Assembly (NCBI GenBank): GCA_025201345.1
Contig: JAIXMG010000001.1
Span: forward strand, 1,116,001-1,180,000
DNA: 64,000 nucleotides
Reading direction: 5' to 3'
DNA from: Thamnidium elegans
Taxonomy: Eukaryota > Mucoromycota > Mucoromycetes > Mucorales > Mucoraceae
The position numbers and the translations under genes were made by a program. Under the pieces are notes generated by a model. The model worked only from the letters and a program-made list of their open reading frames with translations. It did not search any database and had not been told where the DNA came from. Shown piece by piece: positions 12,910 to 23,579 of the stretch. Position 1 is the first letter of the stretch. Each line of letters begins with the position of its first letter.

Positions 12910-15359
12910 AGTTTATTTAAAAAGAAGTTTTTATATACTTGTACCACAATAATAAATATTACACTTCTTTTAATAAAAAAAAAAAGAGAGGAAAAAGAGA
13001 TGCAAAGAAAGAAAGAAAAAAAAAAAAAAAAAAAAGAGCGAAAGTTTAAATAACAAAAAAGTCGGGGTACTAAAAAAAAAAGGACAGCTTCCTTCCAATA
13101 TAGAGTTGCCGTGGGGAAAGAGTTTTTTTTATTTGTCTTTCTTTTTATATATAAAGTGACAACTTTTTTTTATTATTATTACTTTTATTATTTAAACAAA
13201 AGAGTATTGTTTAAACGGATCTACGCGTGCCTTTTGATATTGTTACTATTTTTTAGTTGTCATACGAATATGATATCAGTATACATCTGCTCTCTCTTTT
13301 GATGAGGCGGGAATCAAGTATTTCTTTTTGTACCACATTAAAAAAAACCCTTTTTTTTTCTTTTTTTACATGTAAAATCGCCGTGATTTTATTATTTTCA
13401 GCCCATCTTCCCTTCGCAGTGACCATTTTTATCATTAACGATTATATATATCTTTTTTTTTAAAATAGGTATTCCGAAACTGTGTCTACACTTAAAAAAA
13501 ATCCCAAAGTCACACACACCTTAAACAAATCTTTAGACGGAGTTTTATTCTAACTGAGCCATTTAAAGATATTTGTTTACACGCTGTTGTTTTTGCAAAA
13601 AAAAAAAATCAAATGACTCACGTATAAACTTTATACAGTAGAATAGATTATGCTTTACTAAGAAAAAAAAAAGTCAATGGTATCCATAACAACAATGGGA
13701 AAAAAATTCCAGATTGATTCTGTAGTCTGTGCGTATAGGTAACAAAAATACCAAGTACCAATCCATTTGTAACACTTTAAAAAAAAAAAAAAAGAAGGAC
13801 GTATAATATTTAAGCAATAGAGAAAAGTATATATTTGTTTACTTTTAGGCAGTTGATTATAAATACTAGTTTATAAAAGAAGATTGAGAAGTAAGCACTT
13901 ACTTAAAAAAATCTACTCTGCGAAATAATGACGATTCGTTACAGCTACACAAAAGCCACAATCGAAACGATTAACAATTGTAGATACTTGTATCGATTAT
14001 TATTTTTCGTTAGTAATGTTAACTATTGCATGTAATCTAAAAATACACTACATAATAAATGCTCTAAAAAAAAAAAAAAAAAACTTGTTTTCTTAATCGT
14101 GGTCTCATTTACAAGTTTCGCGTTTCGGATTAAATCAAAGAATTAGTTATATGTATATCTGTCAGCCACTGTTGTACAATTCAAACTAGAACAATAATGC
14201 AGTAATAAACAATAAGTAGTAATGTTTGTTACATTGTCATATTCATTTTACCTATTGTCAATGGTACTACACTGTACTAGAACAATTTTTTGATTTATAA
14301 CCTTATAAACAATCATGTACTCTCTCTCTCTCTTTCTCTCTTTATTGTACTACAATAATAAATAATTAGTGGAAAAAAAAATTGATCTACGTATTGCTTT
14401 AATATCTATCATTCGTCAAATTTTTAAACCCATATTTTTAACGCTTAGACTTGTCTTACATAGAAGGTAGAAATATCAGTGAGCGGGTAGTAATTTCTTT
14501 TTTTTTTAAAAAAAAAAATCGATAAAATATTTGTACAGAAATATATAAAAGAAGCTATAATACCACAGGGGGGAATACATTTCTTACCAGGCCATTGATA
14601 GGCAGAAAACCGTTTCCGAAAAGCTACAGGTTTTTGATACAGTAAACCGCTAGCACGAAATCCATATGTCGCCGATAGATGAGAACTGTTACCAGAAAAC
14701 TACAGTAACTATGTAACAAATGATTTATACAGGCCTAAAGTAACACTGTACTAAAGAAAAGTGTTGGACAACAAATTACTAAAAATAAATCTATGGTTTG
14801 GTCCCTTTACTAACGTAGTATTCAATACCACGAGCTATTGTATCGCTCAAGTGAGTCAAGACTTTGATAATCTACATTCAAAAGAATATGTCAGTTAAAA
14901 AGTTTTTAAAAAGTATACTAGGAGGCTTACCTCTAAAGCTTCATGTAATTAAAAAAAAAAAGACTAACGTATTTATGATTAGAGAGGAAGAGCGTAAGAG
15001 TTTTATTTTACAAAGACAGAGAAACAGGACAAATAGTAATAATTTCTACTTAAAGACTCCGTAGTCCCTTAATTAAACAAGACAGTTAATCTTATGTATA
15101 GCTGTTAGTGCCTGTAAAAATAAGTGTTTTGAAGAACATCTAGTGATAAAGTATACTCGAATCACCAATCTACTCACATATTAATCTTTTTATTTTATTC
15201 GCCGCTTACTTTACTTTTTCTTTTTCTTTTACTTTTTTTTTCAATAAGAAAAAATAGTTATAATATAAATACATGAAGGAGAAAGGAAAATATGTTGATA
15301 ATAAACAGACTGACGGTACATAGAATTAATAATTATTTCTATTAACTTGTCTAATAATA
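12910..15359. other. Gene-poor AT-rich spacer
   Basis: About 2.4 kb. Next to 12910 is the A/G-rich leader of the NDT80-like gene. The rest holds many 10-17 nt A or T runs and a CT repeat near 14321-14341. The open frames at 13111-13463 and 14864-15064 show no domain. No gene is supported. Confidence 0.5.
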
Positions 15360-17660
15360 CTGAAAGCAAAAAACTTTGTAGGCTTTCACGGTAGCTCTAG
15401 TGATGACGACTTCCAGCCAGTCGTTTTATACAGATTAAGAAAGAAAAGAAGTATGTTTTACTGTTTACAATAAACTATTCTAGAAAAGTTATCATAATAA
15501 AAATAAACTTTTAAATAGGTTATGGTAACATGGGCAATATTAAAAAGCGTAGCAAGGGAAAAGAAGCAGACATTGTTGGGTTTAGTTCTTCTACTGCAGT
15601 TAATTCTTCTGTCGTTTGTACTTCTGCTGTTGGTTATAGTTCAACTGTTGTAGGCACTAATATTTCAAATAAACGCGTAATAGCCATCAAAAGCACTGTA
15701 AGAAATATATGGAAACTCTCGTACAAACCAACGTTATATGAGTTGGTGAACGTAACAAACATGATTGTTACAAACACCTTCAAAGTACATATTTTTAAAA
15801 GAATTGGACTCGAACATAAATTTTGACTTGAAATATTTCGTTAACAAAGGATTATTTGTGGAAGTCTTTACGAGTCTCATTGACAAGCAAGTACGTGACG
15901 GTACATCGACTGGACATTCAAGGCTTAGAGATTCTATAAGAAGTTATAGACGGATTATAGCTAAACACAAGAACAATTATATTAGATATGCAGACTATAC
16001 ACCACCTAAACTCAGTAGATAGCGTTATATGAATGCACTAAAATTGAAACTGCTTATTTGAACAATATTAAAGCTCATTTTGGTAATAGATTTCATATGT
16101 TTTTGAATTATCTTTGCAGTAAAAAAAGAAAAGTTGGACGATCTTCAAAAAAGGTTAGCAGTTGAAGGGTATAACAAAAATATGATCAAAGATAAGAACC
16201 ATGAAGAGGTTTTAGAGCCCTGCAACCAGATCAAGCTATCTATCTCTAAAAAGAAGATGTCTGAAACGGATAGATTATATGATATATCAAAAGTTAGACT
16301 TCAAACATTGTTGTCAATGTATGAAACTGATTACAAATTTCAAAAAGATTGGATTTATTATGACGTGAAATCTCGCCCATTAAATCATTTCAAGGCATTT
16401 TACAAACTTCAAGAACTAGGTGAATCGATGGAATTTAAAAAAAAAATTGTTTCCCAATCAGGACTCCTTTTATACCTTCATACATGACATTGGACGCAAA
16501 GATAGTAAATTATCATATTTTGAAAAGCAAAAAGCCTTTAAAAGATAAATTTGACACTTGGGGTCAAGTCATTAATCTTAAGAAAAAAACTTTCAGAAAA
16601 CAAGGTGGTGAAAAGTCTTTACGTTTTGAAGGTACGATAGAATCTGATGGAATCGGTGTCTCTATAATCAAACAAAATACTCCAACAAATCGAAGAGTTC
16701 CTACGAACGCCAATAAGCAACAATCCGCAATTAAGGATAATTATGAGGTCAAGCATATTGAAAATTTGACTCAAGAAAATCTAAGACAAACTGTTGGTGA
16801 ATGTGTTTTGGTTGATCCAGGTCACCGTGACTTAATGTATTATATGAAAGAAACGAGCACTATTAATAATAATAAAAAAACCCCTCCTAACATTCACCAA
16901 GAACTATCATACAAAATGTTCCAGACATTTTAGATCTTTAAGAAAGTCTAATCAACCCGTTGTGGTAAAATCAGCTGAAACAGCTCTTTCTGAAACGGTA
17001 TCTGGTTCTGTAAGCTTATAATATATTAAGAAAATAGCTTCAGTAAAAAACTTTCCATATGAATATTATGAAAACGGGGCGATAAAGAGTGAAGAGATAT
17101 TTTTTCCTGACTCTGAATTTGATTTTCGCGTTGACAAAAAGTACGACTTATATTATAGAAAGCAAGAATACGAGGTTTTTATTCCCAACTTGAGCATTAC
17201 TACTCTGATAGCTCTTCAAATTCTCATACCTATACTACTTATTTAAAAGTAATGTTGCAGCAAGAAAGTATTTCAGAAAGATTAGACAAGACGGAGAAGG
17301 CTAAACTTGTAGAATTGGCAGACGACATGGATACACAACAAATAAATAACATTTTGAAAGCTCAAGTTTTCTGCTAAGCTCTACTTCGATCAGAACGATC
17401 AAGAAGTTGAAAAGTAAATTCGGTTCAGATACTGTCCTTATTCTAGGAGATTGATCCGCCCGAATACCAAATATCAAGAAATAACAAGAAACAAAGGATT
17501 TATAAAGATGTTGAATCGCTGTATACCTGATCAACGGGTTTAGAACGTCTTCTATTTCCAATTTGCTTTCACAAAGTGGAGAAATTCAAAGTTGTAACAA
17601 ACCCTGGTCAATATAAAAGGCAGAAGAGACCAAATGTGATATGTCATGAGTTGTTGAGGT
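15360..17660 (+). pseudogene. Near full-length but broken Fanzor (eukaryotic TnpB-like) gene, relic B
   Basis: Decayed Fanzor, a eukaryotic homologue of the RNA-guided nuclease TnpB. Blocks in order: an acidic N-terminus (GSSSDDDFQPV, about 15390) with a probable intron ending near 15518; IKSTVRNIWK...YELVNVTNMIVTNTF (15690-15780); a frameshift near 15795 into YIFLKELDSNINFDL; a stop at 16020; ALYECTKIETAYLNNIKAHF (about 16024-16083); a frame change near 16125; IYYDVKSRPLNHFKAFYKL; another frame change near 16470; then MTLDAKIVNYHIL, FEGTIESDGIGVSIIKQN, and RuvC-I GECVLVDPGHRDLMYY (about 16794-16842). Past a stop at 16931 the frame is shredded, but FPDSEFDFRVDKKYDLYY (about 17105) and RNKGFIKML (about 17490) persist. 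The first RuvC Asp (DPG) is kept. The zinc-ribbon end is not recognisable. At least three frameshifts and several stops make it non-functional. Confidence 0.75.
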
Positions 17661-18292
17661 AAGTTAAAGAAAAAAAAATTAATTACTGATAACTGATGCA
17701 ACATAACCTGTAATTTTCTTAAAATACTACAAAGCTTGAGAAATACCTGTAAACGTCTTGCTGCTTTCCGCAGAAATAATTAAAAAACAAAACAATTTGT
17801 TGAAGTTATCGCTTCTACATTTTAATATCGGGTATTGTCATTTTATATTGTAGACCAACAGTTATTTTCAATTTTCTCATTCAGGCCAAGGCTTTTCTTC
17901 TTTCGGAAGTTTCTCTCTGGGTGTAGTGATTGAATACCTAAAGGGAAAATATGTAGATTTTCAACTGTTGGTACCACAATGACGACGATATATATATATA
18001 CGCATATAAAAGGAGCAGTATAAAAAGGAAATATACAACATGGTTTAAAAATAACATTTTACGTGTCAGTCGACAAAAGGCTTTTTTACTGCAGAAAGAG
18101 TAGAACGCATGAACACGTAAAAAAGGCACGGACATTTATTCAACCGCAATTGTGTTTGCTCAAGATTCAAACACTTGTTTCAATTTGATTGGTCAAAGTT
18201 TTTTTAAAACAAATTTTACTATAAAAACTAAAAACTGACCCTTTTTTTTTTTTCTTTAGTCGACTTTTTTTTTTATTTCTACATACATTTTA
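17661..18292. other. Spacer and promoter of the HAC1-like gene
   Basis: About 630 bp. The last 60 nt before 18293 are T-rich, with TTTTTT blocks, and probably include the transcription start region. No ORF with recognisable content. I did not find a clear UPR element by eye. Confidence 0.45.
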
Positions 18293-18309
18293 TTTTTTCC
18301 ATTGGGTGG
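18293..18309 (+). promoter_or_regulatory. HAC1: 5'-leader arm complementary to the HAC1 intron
   Basis: TTTTTTCCATTGGGTGG lies 29 nt before the bZIP start codon. It is the exact reverse complement of 19025-19041 inside the unconventional intron. In budding yeast HAC1 a comparable leader-intron duplex stalls translation until Ire1 removes the intron. The complementarity is seen directly; the function is inferred from yeast. Confidence 0.75.
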
Positions 18310-18338
18310 TAAAAAAAAGCTTGTAACGTATTATTATA

Positions 18339-19292
18339 ATGAACAACAATAACAATAATAACAACAACAACAACAACAATAACAACAACAATAACGGTGT
18401 AAACGATTTAACCGAGTTATTATCTTTACCTGTTAATTTCACTATGGATCCTTTAGTCTCTCCCTTGTCTATGCCTCAAAAAAGACAAGCATCCTTTTCA
18501 TCAGCATCTTCTGTGTCCTCTGAATCTGAACAATATTCTTCTTCAGAATCTATTGTGTCACTAAAGAAATCCAGGCTCTCATTGGATGACAAAGATCAAA
18601 AGACCAAAGAAAGGTAAAAAAAAAAAAAAAAAAAAAATAACTTTTAATAAATTACTAATTAAATTATATAATAGAATCTTACGCAATAGGGCTGCTGCTC
18701 AAGAATCTCGTGATAAAAAGCGTAGATATGTTTCCGACCTTGAAAGTGCCAACAAAAAGCTTGCGCAAGAAAATGATAAAGCCAACAAGAGAGTTAAAAC
18801 TCTTGAAGAACAAAATGCTGTATTAAATTCTCAATTAGAAGCGTTTACTAGGCAACTAGCAAATTTGCAAGCACAAATTAAATTCAATGCGACTACTCCC
18901 ATCTTGTTTCATGACTTTTGCGATTCAGCACGGATCGCGAAGAAGGAAGGTTTAAAAGGGTACAAGTTAAAGAAGAAGCGCTCAATTATGTGTATATAAA
19001 ATAATCAATTCGTCAACTCAAAATCCACCCAATGGAAAAAAATACATATAAATGTATTATATACGCATACAACTTTTTCTTTTTTTTTTATATATACCTT
19101 TTTTACACTCTCTTTTTCCCTGCAGCGGAGGTTGTGAAACCAGTTGAGAGTATCAAGCAAAGAAGAAATTTATTATTACCATCTCCAATGTTGTCCCCTT
19201 CTTTTTCATCTGATGAAGAATCTGTTTATTCAACTCAAGACTTTCAATTGGATGAATTATTTGACTGGGAAGGTCAACAGGCTGGTAACTAA
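18339..19292 (+). CDS. HAC1: HAC1/XBP1-type bZIP factor of the unfolded protein response, with IRE1-type intron
   Basis: Predicted master regulator of the endoplasmic-reticulum unfolded protein response. Exons: 18339-18613, then after a normal 61-nt intron (GTAAAAA...ATAG) 18675-18928, then 19123-19292 after an unconventional 194-nt intron; 232 aa. It starts with an Asn run (about 17 Asn), a Ser-rich stretch, and the basic region LRNRAAAQESRDKKRR (N-x7-R, about residues 95-110), close to the HAC1/XBP1 pattern. A leucine zipper follows. Spliced, the tail becomes DSAAEVVKPVES... ending in an acidic-hydrophobic DFQLDELFDWEG, a likely activation domain. Unspliced, the frame runs into a basic KKKRSIMCI tail and stops at 18999 (199 aa). 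A GT-AG alternative (18950-19125) would also be in frame, but its donor is poor (GTTTAA) and it ignores the hairpins. RNA reads would settle it. Confidence 0.85.
18916..18942 (+). promoter_or_regulatory. HAC1: 5' IRE1-type splice hairpin
   Basis: Arms 18916-18925 and 18933-18942 pair over 10 bp (seven Watson-Crick, three G-U) around a 7-nt loop CAGCACG. The predicted cut is after loop base 3 (CAG|CACG, after 18928). The core GCGAT/ATCGC is perfect. IRE1 loops in XBP1 and HAC1 are also 7 nt with C at position 1 and G at position 3. Position 6 is C here instead of the usual G. Confidence 0.75.
18929..19122 (+). other. HAC1: Predicted unconventional (IRE1-type) intron, 194 nt
   Basis: Bounded by two 7-nt-loop hairpins and lacking GT-AG ends. 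Removal joins G|CA to give Ala-Ala-Glu in frame. Retention gives a stop at 18997-18999. At 194 nt it is much longer than the roughly 20-nt HAC1 introns of filamentous ascomycetes and closer to the 252-nt yeast intron. It carries the leader-complementary arm at 19025-19041. Confidence 0.75.
19025..19041 (+). promoter_or_regulatory. HAC1: Intronic arm complementary to the 5' leader
   Basis: CCACCCAATGGAAAAAA is perfectly complementary to 18293-18309 (17 bp, including an 11-nt mixed-sequence core). It would be lost on IRE1 splicing, freeing the leader. See the leader arm for the yeast parallel. Confidence 0.75.
19115..19131 (+). promoter_or_regulatory. HAC1: 3' IRE1-type splice hairpin
   Basis: Five-bp stem (19115-19119 with 19127-19131; C-G, C-G, U-A and two G-U pairs) closing the loop CTGCAGC, identical to the 3' loop of metazoan XBP1. 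The predicted cut is CTG|CAGC, after 19122. Confidence 0.75.
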
Positions 19293-19437
19293 TTAAATTT
19301 GTTTAATAACAACAACAACAACAACAACAAAATACTCTTTTTCATTCTTTAATATGCATTTTAATCCCCCACTTCATCATTCTTTCACAAATATAAATAT
19401 AATAAAAAAGACCTTTTTTTTTATTATAATTAATTTT

Positions 19438-20352
19438 TTAATCAGTAAACATGTATCTAACTTCATTAAAATAAGCGTGACTTAAAGCATCTTTTGCGCT
19501 TAATCTCATTTGAGGTTGATATTGTAACATACGATTTAACAAGTCTAATCCACAAGAGTCAATATTGGTTAAAATTTGAGAGATATGTTGAATAGGATAG
19601 ATAACTTGAGGTTGTTTATATTCAGGAAATTGTGTAATATTGGGCCAAGTTTGTTCATTAGGAGTACCTAACAATCTAAATATCTTTTGTAATTGATCTT
19701 CATTATTTGTACCTGGAAATAAAGGTCTACCAGTATACATTTCTGCCATAATACAACCTGCAGACCAAATATCAATAGATGTTGAATACATGCGTGAACC
19801 TAATAATACATCTGGAGCACGATACCAAAGAGTAACTACTTCATTTGAAAAAGTATTGACAGGTATACCAAACGCACGAGCTAAACCAAAATCTCCCAAC
19901 TTTAAGTGATTGTGCTTGTTAATCAATAAATTTTGTGGTTTTAAATCTCGATGTAATACTCTGTTCTCATGACAATAAGCAATTCCTCTTAACAATTGAT
20001 ACATGAAGGACTTGATCATACCAGGTTCTAAAGCTCCTTGAGTTGCTCTTGCTGTAGAATCCATAAACTTTTTTAAATCTTGATCCATAAATTCAAATAC
20101 CAAACTCAACTTATTTTCTGTATGAATAATATCTTGTAAACGAACAATATTTGGGTGCTTTAATTCTTTCATTAAGGATATTTCTCTAATGGCTGTTGAA
20201 GGTGCTCCTTCCTCCGGGTCAAGATGAATTTCTTTTAAAGCAACAATCTCTCCTGTTACTTTATTCTTTCCTTTAAATACTGTTGCATAAGTTCCTTCTC
20301 CCAACTTTTCTAAACGTGAGTACCTTTGATCTGGTGCAAGATTATTAGCCAT
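19438..20352 (-). CDS. PHO85: PHO85/CDK5-type cyclin-dependent kinase
   Basis: Intronless 304-aa Ser/Thr kinase, almost exactly the length of yeast Pho85 (305). The glycine loop [12 protein letters not shown], catalytic Lys in IVALKEI, cyclin-binding [37 protein letters not shown] and the APE-like APDVLLG are all intact. The AFGIPVN activation segment without a Cdk1-type TY loop fits the Pho85/Cdk5 group. Partner cyclins of the Pcl/Pho80/Clg1 families direct it to phosphate, glycogen, polarity and cell-cycle targets; one such cyclin lies at 58.5-60.1 kb. It shares a 274-bp divergent promoter with the AGC kinase at 20627, including a TG repeat (about 20459-20477) and a GGGCGGGG patch at 20423. 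Confidence 0.95.
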   Translation of the reverse strand: MANNLAPDQRYSRLEKLGEGTYATVFKGKNKVTGEIVALKEIHLDPEEGAPSTAIREISLMKELKHPNIVRLQDIIHTENKLSLVFEFMDQDLKKFMDSTARATQGALEPGMIKSFMYQLLRGIAYCHENRVLHRDLKPQNLLINKHNHLKLGDFGLARAFGIPVNTFSNEVVTLWYRAPDVLLGSRMYSTSIDIWSAGCIMAEMYTGRPLFPGTNNEDQLQKIFRLLGTPNEQTWPNITQFPEYKQPQVIYPIQHISQILTNIDSCGLDLLNRMLQYQPQMRLSAKDALSHAYFNEVRYMFTD

Positions 20353-20626
20353 TTTTTCTTCTTCTTCTTCTTCTTTCCCTTTGCTTAAAAAAGAAGATGG
20401 GAAAACAAGAAAAAAATAAAAAGGGCGGGGGGCGAAGGGCGGGGATTACGTGTCTTTATGTGTGTGTGTGTGTGTGTATGTGTCTGCGTTAGTCTATAAT
20501 TCAATCCCCACTTGCCTAAACTAGAAGAATGTTTTCTTCATTTCTTTTTTATTTTTCACTTTTTGTTATTATTTAACCCTTTTATTTCTTCTTTATACAT
20601 ATATACATATATACATATATATAAAA
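20353..20626. promoter_or_regulatory. Bidirectional promoter region PHO85 / AGC kinase
   Basis: 274 bp between two start codons on opposite strands. It contains a CTT repeat just 5' of PHO85, a G-rich patch (GGGCGGGGGGCGAAGGGCGG near 20423), a TG dinucleotide repeat and a TATACATA repeat directly before the plus-strand ATG. Regulatory function is inferred from position. Confidence 0.5.
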
Positions 20627-23258
20627 ATGTCAAATTACAATATTCCGATAAAAAATCTCTCCGTTCAGTTTGCTAAAGAACAAAGAGTATTTCAACAATT
20701 AACAAACAAGAATGCACTACTTGATGCACTGGTATCTCTTTACAATAATACATCAAAATGTTTGCATAAGCAAGAAGATACGACTAATAAATTTATACAA
20801 CTATGTAACGTATTTTTATTTTATTTATATACATATATAACTCACACTATTAAAAAAAATAGATAAACCAATCTATCATGAAATCAATAAATCAAAAGTA
20901 TCTTTAAAAGATTTCAACTTACTTTACAAGAATTTTGTAGAAGGGGCCTTCGGAAAAGTAACTATAGTGAAAAGTATCCATGATACTGAAAACATTTACG
21001 CCATGAAAACACTAAACAAATCATACCTCAATCAACAAATCGATCGTTCTTCACCTATGGAAGAAAGGTTAATTTTATCAAACACAAATGAAGAATGGTT
21101 ACCATTTTTATACGCTTCTTTTCAAGATAAAAAAAACCTGTATCTGGTGATGGAATATGCTCACGGAGGAGATTTAGAAAATTTAATGGAAAGAAGATCA
21201 TATCAATTCAATGAATCCGAAGCTAAATTTTACTGTGCTGAATTAATTTTAGCTGTAGAAAGAATACATCAATTAGGTTATATGCATAGAGATATTAAAC
21301 CCGCAAATATATTGATTGACAGTAAAGGTCATATCAAATTAGGTGATCTTGGTTCTTGTATATCTACTGATACAAATGATGATTTATTCATGGTCGGTAC
21401 CATGCCTTATATTTCTCCTGAAATGTGTAATTTCGAAAGTTCTGCTTATGGTTCCGAAGTAGATTGGTGGTCTGTTGGTATTGTCTTGTACGAACTTTTA
21501 TTTGGCCAAACTCCTTTTACTGGAAGAGATATTCAAATTCAAATGAATTTATTAAATCCTAATCTTTCTATACACTTTAATCCCGATATCCACATATCTG
21601 ATCAAGCAAAAGATCTATTAACAAAATTACTATCAAAATCAAAACATGATCGATTAAAGGATCCTAGTCATATTAAATTGCACCCATTCTTTAAAGACTT
21701 GGATTGGGATACACTACATACTACCGCAGTTCCTCCTTTTATCCCATCTATTAAATCATTAGATGATATCTCTTTTTTTGCATCAACAAACAATCAAGAC
21801 GAAGAAGAAGAAGAAGAAGAAGAAGAAGAAGAAGAAGACGATGATGATGAAGAAGAAGATGAAGATGTGGATAGGGATCTTCCTTATATTGGTTACACTT
21901 ACTCATGTAACGCATTAAGTAATATTTTAGCATTACAAGAAAATGTAGGTGATAATAATAACAATCGAACCTATCTTACACAACTACGACAAAAGCTAAT
22001 TCAGCCGGAAGAAGATAAAAAAATACGACAATATGACAAAGAAATATCCACTCTAAAAGCTCAACTGATTGAAAAGGATTATATCATTGATACCATGAAA
22101 CAAAAAGAACAATGCATGCAAACCGAAACTGAAAACCTGCAGTCTTTACTAGACCAGAAGGATACAAATATCAATACACAATCTCAACGTATACAACATT
22201 TGGAATCTAAACTCGATACCACAATCAAACAAGAAATTACCAATTATCAACAAACAATAACATCTTTACAAAGAGAGTTGGAACACAAAGTACCTCTTTT
22301 AGAAAAAGAAAACAAACAACTGTCAACCGAAATTTCTACTTTGCGGCAGCAACTACTGCATCAATCAACTGAAATTTCGAGCTTGGAGCAGCAATTACTG
22401 TGTCAATCAAAAGATCATCTGTCCCAATTTAAAAACCAGGATACAGATTACACTATGCTTATCAATCGAGCACAATCTGAAATCAATGAATTAAAACAAG
22501 AATTAGCTAAATTACAAAATTCGACCACCACTCGATTCATAAAAAGAACAAACAAGTCTTTACCTATTATTCCTACTATTACTACTACTACATCGTCTAT
22601 ATCACAAGAGTATTCACCTGCTCAAGGTCGTTCCTTAATTCTTTCAACCATGTGGCAACGAGACCGAAACTCTTTAAAAACCGTACAACAAGCTCTTGAA
22701 GCGTCTGAAAATAAATTGGCGTTTACAAAAAGACAAGTACAACGCTTGAAGAAAGAAGTAAAATGTTTTCAAAAGTATACATTTGAACAAGGTAGTTCTG
22801 ACTCTACATGCCTTTTAAATACATGCGAGCCCAATAATAAGATACACGTTAGGCCTGCTTTACCTACTACACCGCCACTTGATGCTACTGAGTTTTCAGC
22901 TTATACAAAACAGAGGTATAATATATACACATATATTAAAAAACAAAAAACTTACTCGTTCATAAGTAGTTTACAGTACGACCTAATAAATCAAATAAAA
23001 AAAGAACAGAGTTTTATCAATAGTACCAGACGAACTCTATTAGCTCGTACAAGACTATCTCGTAGCAGGACTGAAATGGATGATGAATTAACCAAATCTT
23101 TGGAGCAAGCCAATAAAAACATTTATATACTACAAGACAAACTTAAAAACCAAACCAAGGTATTATATTTATAAAAAGGTTTAAAAAACGTACTAACATT
23201 ATTTTTTTTTTTTTTTGGCAAAACAAAAAAGTTTGATAAGAAATGGGATATAATTTAA
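20627..23258 (+). CDS. DMPK/ROCK-like AGC kinase with coiled-coil tail
   Basis: Predicted Ser/Thr kinase acting downstream of Rho/Cdc42-type GTPases at the cell cortex, by analogy to MRCK/ROCK. Exons: 20627-20804, 20863-22915, 22970-23159, and a likely 23232-23258 (TACTAAC branch site before it); 815 aa. The kinase core has a degenerate glycine loop FVEGAFGKV, YAMKTLNK, MEYAHGGDLENLM, MHRDIKPANIL (Asp about 202) and VDWWSVG. The metal-binding motif is DLG instead of DFG (about 221). A 'VPPFIPSIKSLDDISFF' hydrophobic-type C-tail follows, then a Glu/Asp run (about 21799-21867) and long heptad-rich coiled coils to the end. The intron at 22916-22969 is 54 nt and stop-free, so retention would only insert 18 residues. 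No PH, CNH or Rho-binding domain is visible, so it is shorter than animal MRCK/ROCK. Confidence 0.82.
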
Positions 23259-23579
23259 AGAATTGCCCTGTTATCTCGGCTAAAAGAGTTTTTTTTTTTA
23301 CTGCAAATTCAATTCAACACACATATCCGTAATTTTATCATAATAAAAATCGCTGTTCAATTCACTTTATAGACCTTTTAGTTAAAACTGTCGAGAACTC
23401 AACTATTGGCATTGAATGGAAGCTTCTAGTACATATCCGAGTAAGAATCTTCCAAAAGAAGAGAGAAAAGCTCGAGCCTAAAGAAAATAACTGTCGGTTA
23501 GTTTTAATAATTCTTTTTTATCTTAATAAAAAGAACCAAAACTTAATTTGACTAAGATATAACAATAATTTGGAGGGCC

